Shown: positions 46,501 to 56,600 of the stretch, one piece after another
How the letters are laid out: every line of letters starts with the position of its first letter
Numbering within the stretch: the first letter of the stretch is position 1
DNA from: Bacteroides ovatus
GTDB lineage: Bacteria; Bacteroidota; Bacteroidia; Bacteroidales; Bacteroidaceae
Length of the DNA: 64,000 nt
Direction: 5' to 3'
Assembly: GCF_001314995.1 (NCBI RefSeq)
Contig: NZ_CP012938.1
Span: 3,658,001 to 3,722,000, forward strand
The notes under the pieces: generated by a model
Seen by the model: the letters and a program-made list of their open reading frames with translations, nothing else
Databases searched by the model: none
Told to the model about the DNA's origin: nothing
Translations under genes and position numbers: made by a program

Positions 46501-46838
46501 ACTACTTCATCTAGCGTCTCTGAATCATCTTTCATTGTGACGTCAATCAGTTTTTTACCTGCTACCGAGATTTCTTGATTCTTATAACCAATATAACTGA
46601 AATTCAACACAGCATTTGAAGCCTTTACCACAATGCTATAGAACCCATTTAGATCGGTTACTGTTCCATTAGTGGTCCCTTTTTCCATCACATTTACTCC
46701 AATCAGCGGTTCACCCGATTGATCTTTCACATATCCCGTAATTTTAGAACTTTGAGCCTGTACTGTACCAAGACAAAAAGTCACCAATAGTAAGAACAAT
46801 CCTACCCGAAACGTGAAACCTTCTTTTTTGTTTTTCAT
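43557..46838 (-). CDS. SusC/RagA-family TonB-dependent outer membrane transporter, second pair
   Basis: It is 1093 residues with a signal peptide (LLLVTFCLGTVQAQ). A carboxypeptidase-like domain (ITGYVKDQSGEPLIGVNVM), TonB box (LDEVVVVGYGTMRKKDLTGS), plug (DVLKDASAAAVYGAQAANGV) and barrel ending TLGLNLTF with a terminal Phe follow. It imports oligosaccharides with the SusD protein downstream. It is the first gene of the unit starting from site D. Confidence 0.95.
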   Translation of the reverse strand: MKNKKEGFTFRVGLFLLLVTFCLGTVQAQSSKITGYVKDQSGEPLIGVNVMEKGTTNGTVTDLNGFYSIVVKASNAVLNFSYIGYKNQEISVAGKKLIDVTMKDDSETLDEVVVVGYGTMRKKDLTGSVVQVRPDKIANENPKTVQDILRGTPGLVVGYGEGDAGAKGGGEMKIRGQRSVYTDGGHNNPLIILDGMFFQGELSEINPDDIGQIDVLKDASAAAVYGAQAANGVIIITTKKGKKGKPVVNFTASVGLTQKAAYRDRWQTTDEYLQHYVDWKEKNTYGVNAETGEYAAYSRPGNEYTSKPEYFRNPNNLSDAVSLEQWRNYSTNREGESDLSIWARRLGFRYDTALLDNLLSGKTVDWQDEAFRLGFNQDYNVSISGAGDKVDYYMSLGYLRNEGAFVDDTYRAIRANLKLNAKVTNWFEVGANINFQDRSDGEIGMDKGGFMENSPYAMLKDENGNYTQDPLMYQYDRANETNWYFEKQYIQLEKGYTTLNTIFNAKVKLPFNITYQFNIAPRFQFFYDRYFTSAERPNSNPNDRGTNREQAKRFNWSLNNTITWDQTFANKHHVILTFVQEAEERQYWSDRIEARNILPSDALGFHNTQNGDKSVSTFRTDDNHQTADALMARAFYSYDDRYMVTGTIRRDGYSAFGANNPYAWFPSGGIAWSFTNEDFFQKYAHIMNSGKLRVSYGKNGNRSLENPYEALANLYPGGGKMQGYITSSGDLYLMRYLMAQRMKNPNLQWEKTQSWNFALDFGFLNDRITGTLEYYRMSTKDMIMRQPLSNFTGFENITTNLGQVDNSGFEVALNTLNIDKKNFQWSSSFSLSYNKNRIKHLFGDRQDIVDATGSVVGSREADYVAAGWFIDKPISAIWDYKVTGIWQKDEVEEAKKYGQVPGDPKVWNNPANDQYDADGNLVKVVYNNDDKVFQGQTAAPVTWALRNDFTLWKDLTLSVNIYSRMGHKSLESMYLNNDDDGGGMTYRLVNKNAKEYWTVDNPTNKYARIEAQGPEGAKGARRLYNRSFIRLENISVGYTLPRAWTEKIQIDRVKVYGSVRNAAVWAKDWEGYGDPETGNFASRIWTLGLNLTF

Positions 46839-46932
46839 ACTAAATAAATTTGAGTTAATATTATAAAGCTTATATTGAATCTATCTACTTTTATCCACGT
46901 TATATTTCAATAGTTACATCAATTTTATAATA

Positions 46933-46998
46933 CAAAGTTACAAATGCAAATTTATCTCAAATAGTATTTTTGTCTCAAAAAACAAAAAAATCAGGTCA
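46933..46998 (-). promoter_or_regulatory. Promoter plus candidate regulator site D, upstream of the second SusC
   Basis: The -7 box TAACTTTG reads on the minus strand (plus CAAAGTTA at 46933-46940). Plus-strand GTCTCAAAAAAC at 46972-46983 puts the TCAA at offset 42, as in sites A, B and C, with GGTC at 46994-46997. A further ATCTCAA lies at 46954-46960, 18 bp nearer the promoter. It is a weaker match to the motif, in an A-rich stretch. Confidence 0.4.
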
Positions 46999-47081
46999 TA
47001 ACTAACTTTAGAGCATTTGTCTGTAGTTAACAATTAATTATGCTCCTATCTATACCCTAGCAATTGATTAGATAGTATCAT

Positions 47082-47191
47082 TGGATATATATGGCCAATA
47101 TAGTATGGTGGATATATATGACCAGCACGGTGAGTATATATATTCAGCACGGTGGATATATATATACACGACATTGTGCATATATACCCAT
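47082..47191. repeat. Degenerate tandem repeat, about 22-bp unit, spanning the ApbE stop codon
   Basis: Units beginning TGGATATATATG recur at 47082, 47109, 47131, 47153 and partly 47177; the middle two share the ending CAGCACGG. The minus-strand ApbE-like gene reads into this repeat and stops at 47144, so its last ten or so residues (YAQCRVYIYPPC) are repeat-encoded. Confidence 0.75.
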
Positions 47192-47983
47192 CAAAGCTCT
47201 ACGCTGTTCGCCGTCAGCAGCAAACAAAGCGGTAGACAATATTTCTCCTATCGCTCCATCGGGTGTAACCACAGCTATCTGTTGAACGCCTTCCACCAAT
47301 TTCCCGTTTCGAGGAGAAACAATATGCCGACGTTCAGGAGAGTCATTACCGGAGGTTGTAAGACACTCATTATGAAGAAGTATATTATTGACTTTCCATC
47401 CCGATCCTACCGGATGATTACCTAAAGCAAGGACGGAACTGTTTCCTATATTTATCAATGCATTCTCTATCAAAAACTCATTCAGTATGCTTTTAATTGT
47501 ATCCAAAGCATACCCTTTAAGAAAGCCGGATAAGTTGACAGTAACTCCCGGTTGTGAGAAATAGATGCTATGATCTTCGACTGATAAATGAACCGATTGT
47601 ATCGTGTTCTGATTGTAATTTTCCGAATGGACTGTAATATCAAAACACCCCAGAGTCTTCCCGTTATATTTCAGGCATAAATCAATCATTGAATAGAGTT
47701 CTTCGCTAAGAACAACTGGTGAAGTCGGAGCAGTTCGGTTGACAAAAGACAATTCGCTGGCCGGATCATAAAAGTTCGCCATCTTTTCCAACCGGCACAA
47801 TGCGTCATAAATACGATTAACCACAAGCAACAATTCTCTTTCCGTTTTCTGGCTATACAGGATAATATCCACCCGTGTATGCATGGAAAGAAACCAGGCA
47901 TAAAGCAGTCCATTACCTTCATGGGATGGTTTATACATATGTTGAATAGGGACTTGCATCGTATAGTAGGACAAATTAGGCAC
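47144..47983 (-). CDS. ApbE-like (FAD:protein FMN transferase) protein, divergent
   Basis: ApbE transfers FMN from FAD to a Ser/Thr of target flavoproteins. It is 279 residues, and the family blocks are visible but altered: FLSMHTRVDI for the usual M-G-T-x-x, CFDITVHSEN, VNLSGFLKGYALD (family D-L-G-G-I-A-K-G-Y-A-x-D), INIGNSSVLALG and GEILSTALF. In the last block the metal-binding Asp is replaced by Glu. There is no signal peptide or lipobox, although most bacteroidal ApbE proteins are exported. The C-terminus is replaced by tandem-repeat sequence. Activity is uncertain; it may be a specialised or decaying member. It follows the DUF1080 gene after 112 bp. Confidence 0.65.
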   Translation of the reverse strand: MPNLSYYTMQVPIQHMYKPSHEGNGLLYAWFLSMHTRVDIILYSQKTERELLLVVNRIYDALCRLEKMANFYDPASELSFVNRTAPTSPVVLSEELYSMIDLCLKYNGKTLGCFDITVHSENYNQNTIQSVHLSVEDHSIYFSQPGVTVNLSGFLKGYALDTIKSILNEFLIENALINIGNSSVLALGNHPVGSGWKVNNILLHNECLTTSGNDSPERRHIVSPRNGKLVEGVQQIAVVTPDGAIGEILSTALFAADGEQRRALMGIYAQCRVYIYPPC

Positions 47984-48039
47984 AGATTACACGGATTTTA
48001 CGGTTGTTCCAATGAAATAGCAACCGCGTAATCCATGCC
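47979..48039. repeat. Imperfect palindrome containing a dispersed CACAGATTACACGG repeat
   Basis: GGCACAGATTAC (47979-47990) faces GTAATCCATGCC (48028-48039) as an inverted copy with two mismatches, and CGGTTG/CAACCG pair inside it. The left arm contains CACAGATTACACGGATT, which recurs in inverse orientation at 60661-60684. It could act as a terminator for the DUF1080 gene. Confidence 0.55.
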
Positions 48040-48095
48040 TGAGTAAAAATCATAAGGAATTTTGACGTATCTCCCACAATAACATGGAATACACC

Positions 48096-49454
<1,359 letters not shown>

Positions 49455-49510
49455 TTAGTCTTTCCCACTCCCTTATATTCGAAGAAGGAATGGAAAAGGC
49501 TATTTTCTAT

Positions 49511-50929
49511 TTATAATTTATAAAATTCATCCCAACCTTTACGCGGTGGAAGTCCCGCCAGCATTGCATTAGCAAATTCATTATTTGTAATCTGCTTCGT
49601 ACGAGGGTCAAAGAACAACTGTGTATTAAGTCGTTGAGCCATCACACCCAGTGAGAATACCTGGCTCAACACACCATTGATTTCGAACGGCGAGCGTGTC
49701 TTTTCAATACCTTGACATGCCAGCAAGAAATTCTCGAAGTGATTGGAAGGACTTTTAGGAACCTCCGGCAACTTGTCTGCCATCTCTTTGGCTTTCTCTT
49801 CCGGAATAATAGACAAAGTGCTTCCATGACTACCACCCTTGAAGATCAAATCCTTAGTATAAATGATTTTTCCAGGATTCAACTTAGATTTCGGAGTATC
49901 TCCCTGATTAGTTACCGGGATGTTCGGATCTAATCCCGAAACTCCATAACCAGCAGGAATAGGAGGAAGATTATCCAGACCATCATACCAGGTAATATCT
50001 ACCGGTGGCATTCCTTTACGTTGCGGGAAACGGAAGAGAATCGTGGAAGAATATGGGAAGAAATAATCATTATGTCCATTTGCGTATTGCATAGTGACTT
50101 CGTATGGCAATCCCAGTTCCAGGAATTCGTGAGCCGTGTCGAGGATATGTGCTCCCCAGTCGCCCAATGCACCCATACCAAAATCATACCAACAACGCCA
50201 TTGTCCCAAATGATAATCTTTATTATACTCGTGATAAGGAGTAACTCCGAGCCAAGTGTCCCAGTCCAGATCTTTCGGCAGTTGCTGTCCCGAAGGAAGC
50301 TTATAGATATTAGTGTCCCACTTATGCCAACGGCGCGGGTTATTCATGTGGGCAGTGATAGCAGTAACGTCCTTGATAATTCCTGCATCCATCCAGGCTT
50401 TAAACTGAAAATAGTTTGCTTCAGAATGTCCCTGATTTCCTACTTGAGTAACCAGGTTCGGACGTTTAAGCGCAGCTTGCATCAACAGTTCCGCTTCATA
50501 GAAAGTACGTGCCAACGGTTTCTCCACATATACATGCTTTCCGGAAGCCAAAGCCAGCATACTGATCGGAAAATGCGAATGGTCAGGAGTAGCAATTGCT
50601 ACAGCATCAAATTCGTTACCGGCCTTATCAAACATTTGGCGGAAATCCCTAAACTGCTTTGCTTTCGGATATTTAGCCATTATCTTTTGTGTATGTTTGG
50701 CACCCATATCTACATCACATAAAGCCACCACTTCCACCATACCTGTCCGTGCAAAGTCTTCAATAATCTGCTCTCCACGGTTACCAATGCCGATATAAGC
50801 AATTTTCACTTTGTCACCTCTTCCTTTTTTAGGTGAAGCGGTTTGCGCATGTAATAAATCACCGGTTCCTAATGCCAATCCGGCTGAAGCCATCGACATC
50901 GTTTTCAAAAAATCCCTTCGTGTTACCAT
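49511..50929 (-). CDS. Gfo/Idh/MocA-family oxidoreductase with twin-arginine-like signal
   Basis: It is 472 residues. The N-terminus VTRRDFLKTMSMASAGLALG is Tat-like. The Rossmann fold carries IAYIGIGNRGEQII, then ALCDVD, ATPDHSHFPI and the catalytic-loop motif YVEKPLAR. The C-terminal domain includes a HILDTAHEFL segment and a Gfo-type beta sheet. Substrate is unknown; oxidation of a glycoside at C3 in partnership with the DUF1080 protein coded 59 bp downstream is the best guess. It follows the small membrane protein gene. Confidence 0.82.
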   Translation of the reverse strand: MVTRRDFLKTMSMASAGLALGTGDLLHAQTASPKKGRGDKVKIAYIGIGNRGEQIIEDFARTGMVEVVALCDVDMGAKHTQKIMAKYPKAKQFRDFRQMFDKAGNEFDAVAIATPDHSHFPISMLALASGKHVYVEKPLARTFYEAELLMQAALKRPNLVTQVGNQGHSEANYFQFKAWMDAGIIKDVTAITAHMNNPRRWHKWDTNIYKLPSGQQLPKDLDWDTWLGVTPYHEYNKDYHLGQWRCWYDFGMGALGDWGAHILDTAHEFLELGLPYEVTMQYANGHNDYFFPYSSTILFRFPQRKGMPPVDITWYDGLDNLPPIPAGYGVSGLDPNIPVTNQGDTPKSKLNPGKIIYTKDLIFKGGSHGSTLSIIPEEKAKEMADKLPEVPKSPSNHFENFLLACQGIEKTRSPFEINGVLSQVFSLGVMAQRLNTQLFFDPRTKQITNNEFANAMLAGLPPRKGWDEFYKL

Positions 50930-50990
50930 AAATTATTCATTTTCATTGATATTGATTAAGTTCTTCTTTTAAAATTATATAGGAAAACTA

Positions 50991-51236
50991 TCAACTCCTG
51001 CCCTTCTTTTTAAATAGTGCTTGCATTCCATAAAATAAAAGGCGCAAAATCCCCCAACAAGCATAAAGCACAAAAGTAAATATAATTATATAAAAAATAG
51101 ACGTTATCATCTCCGTAAATGGCGCATGATAAGCAATAATTGCATAAAGATGTATCAAATTAGATACTACGAAACAAACGAGTAAAGTGATTAACTCAAT
51201 TTTCTTACGTCGTGCGGTTACAATCGTGTCTTTCAT
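50991..51236 (-). CDS. Small two-helix inner-membrane protein, translationally coupled to an oxidoreductase
   Basis: It is 81 residues, with basic ends and two hydrophobic helices (ITLLVCFVVSNLIHLYAII and ITSIFYIIIFTFVLYACWGI). Its ATG overlaps the TGA of the upstream gene (ATGA at 51233-51236), so the two are translationally coupled. No family recognised. The tight coupling between two exported oxidoreductases suggests a membrane anchor or electron-transfer partner, but no cofactor motif is visible. Confidence 0.65.
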   Translation of the reverse strand: MKDTIVTARRKKIELITLLVCFVVSNLIHLYAIIAYHAPFTEMITSIFYIIIFTFVLYACWGILRLLFYGMQALFKKKGRS

Positions 51237-52528
51237 ATTGCTTCGGGTGTTTTTACAGATTGATGGTTCAGATAGTCTATTTTATACTCATCAGGGAAAT
51301 AGAGCGTCCGTTCTTCTTCCAATGCCTGATGTCCCAACAAACAGAGCATACTTGCATAATATCCTTCTTCCGCGATGTTTTTAGGTTGTTTTTGTGTTAT
51401 GACGGCCTCAACAAAAGCTTCCAACAACAATGATGTACCATCGCTCTTGGGACGTTCTCCGATAATGAATTCTCCTTTGTTTTCGTTTGCAGTTTCCGGT
51501 GCCCAGCTTGTTCCGGCAAAAGGCAGAGAATCGAATACCTTGTTCTCCCAGTCATTCACCATCTGCAGGAAGGCCGGTGCAGGAGCTACACTCTCAAAGT
51601 AATATTTTCCCTTTTCCGGTTCTACCGTTCCGAGATTACCCATGATCTGTTCTTCCAGTCCATAGAATTTATTGGAAATGACAGAATCGAATGTCATCTT
51701 TACCCCATCATCAAACACATATACACAACTCACATTGTCATACACATCCCTGCCATCTTTCCAATAAGTGATGGCACCGTGTCCCATCACCTTTTCGGGT
51801 ATCTTACGCAAAGCCCAGCTTCCGATCTGAAGCTGATGGCAAGCGAGTTCCGTCATCAATCCTTTTGAGAACTCCTTGTAAAGACGCCAGTTTATCAGAC
51901 GTTCCAGATTGGGTGAAGGTACCGAACGTCTCCAATCCCCATTCCGGTTCCAGAAGGTACGGATTGCATTTATTTCACCGAAGGTACCCGCATGAATCAT
52001 CTCCATTGCTTTAATGTAACGAGGATCGAACAGACGCTGTTGCCCTGTGAAGAATATTTTTCCCGTGCTACGGTGTTTCTGATACATACGATAACATTCC
52101 TCCATCGTGAAACCTATCGACTTTTCGCAAAAAACGTGCTTTCCTGCGTCAAAAGCATCCAGCACTACCTTACAATGCGAACTAAGAGGAGTAGCCACGA
52201 GTATGGCATCTATCGACTTATCTTCCAACACTTCTCGATAGTCACCGTACACCTTGGCATTAGGAACGAGCTTCAGTGCTTTTTCAATAGACGGTTTATA
52301 AATGTCGCACAATGCAACAATATCGACTTTAGGATTTTTAGTCAGAAATCCCATTAAAAACTGTCCCCGGGAACCGGGACCGATAATTGCCAAACGACAC
52401 TTTTCGTTTGAGGTGTTCATCACCTCCGAAAAAGCAGAAAGCCAAGGGCTTGCTGCAAGAAGAGTGCCAGCCCCGGCTATGCCTAAATTCTTTAGAAAAT
52501 CCCGCCTGCTAATAGGGGTATGTTTCAT
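51233..52528 (-). CDS. Gfo/Idh/MocA-family oxidoreductase, second copy, twin-arginine-like signal
   Basis: It is 431 residues. The N-terminus ISRRDFLKNLGIAGAGTLLA is Tat-like. The Rossmann motif is LAIIGPGSRGQFL, followed by ALCDIYKPS and ATPLSSHCKVVLDAF. The usual EKP motif reads EKS here (FCEKSIGFTME), keeping the Lys. CHQLQIGSW probably supplies the catalytic His. It is a distant paralogue of the 49511 protein, coded 40 bp downstream of the GH43 gene. Confidence 0.8.
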   Translation of the reverse strand: MKHTPISRRDFLKNLGIAGAGTLLAASPWLSAFSEVMNTSNEKCRLAIIGPGSRGQFLMGFLTKNPKVDIVALCDIYKPSIEKALKLVPNAKVYGDYREVLEDKSIDAILVATPLSSHCKVVLDAFDAGKHVFCEKSIGFTMEECYRMYQKHRSTGKIFFTGQQRLFDPRYIKAMEMIHAGTFGEINAIRTFWNRNGDWRRSVPSPNLERLINWRLYKEFSKGLMTELACHQLQIGSWALRKIPEKVMGHGAITYWKDGRDVYDNVSCVYVFDDGVKMTFDSVISNKFYGLEEQIMGNLGTVEPEKGKYYFESVAPAPAFLQMVNDWENKVFDSLPFAGTSWAPETANENKGEFIIGERPKSDGTSLLLEAFVEAVITQKQPKNIAEEGYYASMLCLLGHQALEEERTLYFPDEYKIDYLNHQSVKTPEAI

Positions 52529-52567
52529 GCTTGTGGTATTTAAGATTATAATTGGTTTATTTGAAAA

Positions 52568-53578
52568 TCAGTTATTAAATACAGGTGCTTTTTGTGTTTC
52601 GTAAGAAGGAGATCCTCCCTCTACGTAAGGCCAACCTTCTTGGTCCCACTTGATCTGGTCCAACAACAGAATACGTCCGTTCTCCGGAGTTGATCTTGAA
52701 AATCCATGATACAGAAGCCAGTCTTGTCCGGCATCATCCTGGATAATCTGCGAACCGTGCCCATTGCCTACAAAATGATCATTCGCACCTATCACCAAAG
52801 AATAACCATTTTTCAACATCGGTTTACCAGTCTTGTCTTTGTACGGGCCCCATACTTTCTTGGAACGTCCCACTACGACTTTATATGTACTTTTCACTCC
52901 TTGACAACAACTTCCTATGGAGGCAAACATATAATAATAATCACCGTGCTTATGGATATAAACAGCTTCAAAAGCAGTTCCCGCTATTCTCTTTTTTTTC
53001 GCTCCCGACATGATCGACAGCCCATCCGCAGTCAGTTCAATAACATATATTCCCCGGAAGCTGCCCCATACCAAATAGTTTCTCCCCTCATACTGCAGGA
53101 GACTGGGATCGATCGAGTTCTGTACACCAATCTCATTACTGCGGAACATCTTACCATGATCCGTAAAAGGTCCCTGCGGAGAGTTGGCCGTAGCTACCCC
53201 AATTCCGCACGTTTGTTCTCCTCCCCACACCGACATTGCATAATAAAGCACATATTTACCGTTAATATAATTAATGTCAGGTGCCCAGATTCCAGCTTTA
53301 GGTTCAAACCTGGGACGAGTTTTATTCGTGAATGCAGTGTTGCAATACGTCCATTCCACCAAATCTTTCGACTTCATGATCGGAACGTTTCTGGTAGATT
53401 CGGTAGCATACACATAAAAGTAACCATCTGCAGCTTTAATCACCGTAGGGTCGGGCATGGCAATATCTACAACCGGATTCTTATAACTCACCGCAGACTT
53501 TGTCTGTGCTCTCCCCTGCGAAAGACAAGCACCTATCATGAATACGAAAACGAACAAATTTACATACTTTTTCATCAA
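52568..53578 (-). CDS. GH43 family glycoside hydrolase, secreted
   Basis: It is 336 residues with a signal peptide (FVFMIGACLSQGRAQ); the Cys is not in a convincing lipobox. The five-bladed propeller has DIAMPDPTVIKAADG (catalytic base), IWAPDINYINGKYVLYY, NSIDPSLL and AFEAVYIHKHGDYYY with the acid Glu. GH43 covers arabinofuranosidases, arabinanases and xylosidases. It matches the GH43 half of the 31934 product closely but lacks the DUF1735 part. It lies 53 bp downstream of the regulator gene. Confidence 0.85.
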   Translation of the reverse strand: MMKKYVNLFVFVFMIGACLSQGRAQTKSAVSYKNPVVDIAMPDPTVIKAADGYFYVYATESTRNVPIMKSKDLVEWTYCNTAFTNKTRPRFEPKAGIWAPDINYINGKYVLYYAMSVWGGEQTCGIGVATANSPQGPFTDHGKMFRSNEIGVQNSIDPSLLQYEGRNYLVWGSFRGIYVIELTADGLSIMSGAKKKRIAGTAFEAVYIHKHGDYYYMFASIGSCCQGVKSTYKVVVGRSKKVWGPYKDKTGKPMLKNGYSLVIGANDHFVGNGHGSQIIQDDAGQDWLLYHGFSRSTPENGRILLLDQIKWDQEGWPYVEGGSPSYETQKAPVFNN

Positions 53579-53631
53579 ATCATTCCTTTAAAAGCTCCTT
53601 TTTACCTTATCTTTATAGCTATAAATTAATA

Positions 53632-56600
53632 TTAACTTACAAAATCTTTGGGTAACACTCCAAATTGCTTCTGGAAACACTTGGCAAAATAAGACGGAGA
53701 ATTAAACCCTACCATATAGCAAATCTCATTTACCCGGTTTTCTCCTTCTTTCAATAATTGAGCAGCTCTCTTTAAACGCTCCAGACGAAGATATTCATTC
53801 GGACTCAAATCCAAGACGCCCTTTATCTTCCGATAGAAATTGGAACGGCTCATATTCAGGCTATCCGCCATATCATCCATGCTAAATTCCGGATTACTAT
53901 AATTCACTTGGATAACCTCATTCAACTTCTTTATAAAATCTTCGTCAGCTTTTGTCAACGCCATCGTATTGGCAGCCACAAAAGGAGACTGTGCAAAAGC
54001 CTTACGTAGTTTCTCTCTATTCTGAATAAGGCTGGAAGCACAAGCCTGCAAATATTCCACAGAGAAAGGTTTCTCCAGATATGCGTCTGCTCCCAATTCC
54101 ATTCCCTCTATCTTAGACTGGATATTCGTCTTCGCAGTCAACAAAATAACGGGAATATGGCTATAATTCAAATCTGACTTGATCGTCTTACACAATTCAA
54201 AACCATCCATCACAGGCATCACAACATCACTAACCACCAAGTTCACATAATTACCATCCAACACTTGCAACGCTTCCGCACCATTAGTGGCAGTCAATAC
54301 AGTATATTCTTTCGATAGCTGACGCACTACAAAGGCAAGCATATCCGGATTATCTTCTACAACCAGCACTGTAGGCCGGTTATCTTTCTTTTCCGTCTCT
54401 CCAACAGGAATTTCATTCATCCTGTCTATTTCAACTTCCGGTTCCGGGGTTAAGGTTATTGTCATGTCCTGAACAATCGGCAAAATCAAACAGAAGGTAT
54501 TATTTTCTTCCCCTTCTCCCATAGCTAAAGTCCCTTGATGCAGTTCAGCCAATGAACGGGAAAGAGCCAAGCCGATTCCTGTTCCGGTAGTCACCTTGCC
54601 GTCTTCTTTTTCATTGAAACGAACGAAAGGCTTGAATATTTCCTCCTTCATCTCATTGGGAATAATCACTCCATCATTCTCCGTACGAATACAGAATGAA
54701 TTGTTGTCATCCGTTTCCGGCACTTCCAAAGATATGTGTACGTAGCTTTCAGCATACTTCACCCCATTATTCAACAGATTACTGATAATCTTCGTAAACG
54801 CCTCCCGGTTCACATGCGCATAGAAATCCTCCTCGGGCACTTGCAAAGTAAACTCCAAGCCTTTCTGTTTGGCAAGGGAAGTAAAACGCACATGAGTCTC
54901 TTTCAGCACCTCCGTTACATTACATTTCGCAAAATTCAGGCGGAATCCCTGACTTTCCGTTTTACGGAAATCAAGCAACTGGTTAGTCAGGTTCAACAAC
55001 CGTTCCGTATTCTGCTTCATTACATTCAAGTCTTCCCTCGTTTCCGCATCGACCTGTTTCTTCAATATGATGTTTTCCAAAGGACCTTTAATCAGCGTCA
55101 ACGGTGTACGTATCTCGTGGGCCACATTCGTAAAGAAATCAATCTTTGCATGATAAACTTCACGTTCCTTCTCCTGCTCGAATTTCTCCATCTGCCTGCG
55201 GTGTTTGCTGTTACTGCGTCTCTTGAAATACATAACCGTATACAGGGAGCAGCCGATAATCAGCAGAGCATACACACAATACGCCCATATAGAGAGGTAA
55301 AAAGGAGGAAGAATATGTACCCCTAATGACACTTCGTCGTCACTCCATACACCGTCGCTATTAGCAACCTTTACCCGGAAGGTATAATCACCGTAACGAA
55401 GATTGGAATAAGTAACGATAGGGCTTTCGCCAACCGTCAGCCAATCCGTATCAAAGCCCTCCAGTTTATACATAATCCGGCTCGTTTTCGGAGCCTGGAA
55501 ATCCAACGCTGCTACACGGAAAGAAAAAGAATTCTGATTGGACTGGAGCACAAGCTGGTCGGAGAAAGTTATACTCTTCTCTAACGGAGATCCCGGTTCG
55601 CCGGCATACACCTCCTTACCAAACAGAAAGAAATCAGTAATGGCAACAGACGGAATGAACTTATTCTCCGAGAAATTCTTGGGATTAAAAGCGATAAAAC
55701 CATCGATGCTACCCAGATAGATCGTACCATCTTCGGTTTCAAAGCTTGAACGATAATTAAACTGGTCGCCCAACAAGCCATTAGAGGTGGTATATACTTT
55801 CATCACTCCGGTGGTAGGTTGGAAGCAAACCAGACCGTTGTTGGTTGTCAACCACAAAAATCCTTCTTTGTCCTCCACAATCTGATATACAACATCGTTC
55901 GGCAATCCGGCCGACAAATTATAATTGGCAAAAGTCTCCGTATCCGGCTGAAAACGACAGAATCCCCCTCCTTGGGTAGTCAGCCAGATTTGCCGGTGAG
56001 AGTCTTCAAAGATGCTCAATACCTTGTCATACGGAAGGCTCTTCGGATTATTTTCATCGTGCAAATAGTTCTTCCATTTCTTTTCGCTCACATTGTAGCA
56101 ATAAGCTCCATTTGCATAAGTTGCCAGCCATAGATTACCACCGGAATCTTCCTTTATATCATATACAAACCTGCCGTTCAGTTCCGGTATCCGGTCAAAA
56201 TCATCAGATTGTCTGTTGTATCGCAGCAAACCGAATAAAGTACCCAGATAAATATCACCCGTCGTTGTGCGGCAAATAGAGAACACGCTATTGTCTATCA
56301 ATGAACGGGGAGAGTCTGTTTTCTGATAGGTTTTCACGATAGCTCCCGTACGCGTATCTACTACTTTCACTCCTTTTGAGAAGGTTCCTACCCAAAGATG
56401 GTTATCAATCAAACACAGACCATGCACATTGGTAAAAGCACTGCTAGGGGTAAAAAAGGAAAAAGTCTTGGTCTTCGGGTTGAAACGGTTCAAACCGCCG
56501 TCTTCCGTACCAATCCACAGAATACCCTGATTATCCTGGCAAAACTCACGTACCCGTTTTCCATGCAAACCATTATCTGTTCCTTTGGGATAATATTTTT

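Noticed and set aside
47081..47425. Plus-strand reading frame with a periodic DIYGQ/DIYDQ-type sequence
   Set aside because: It is only the translation of the tandem repeat followed by the antisense strand of the ApbE-like gene.
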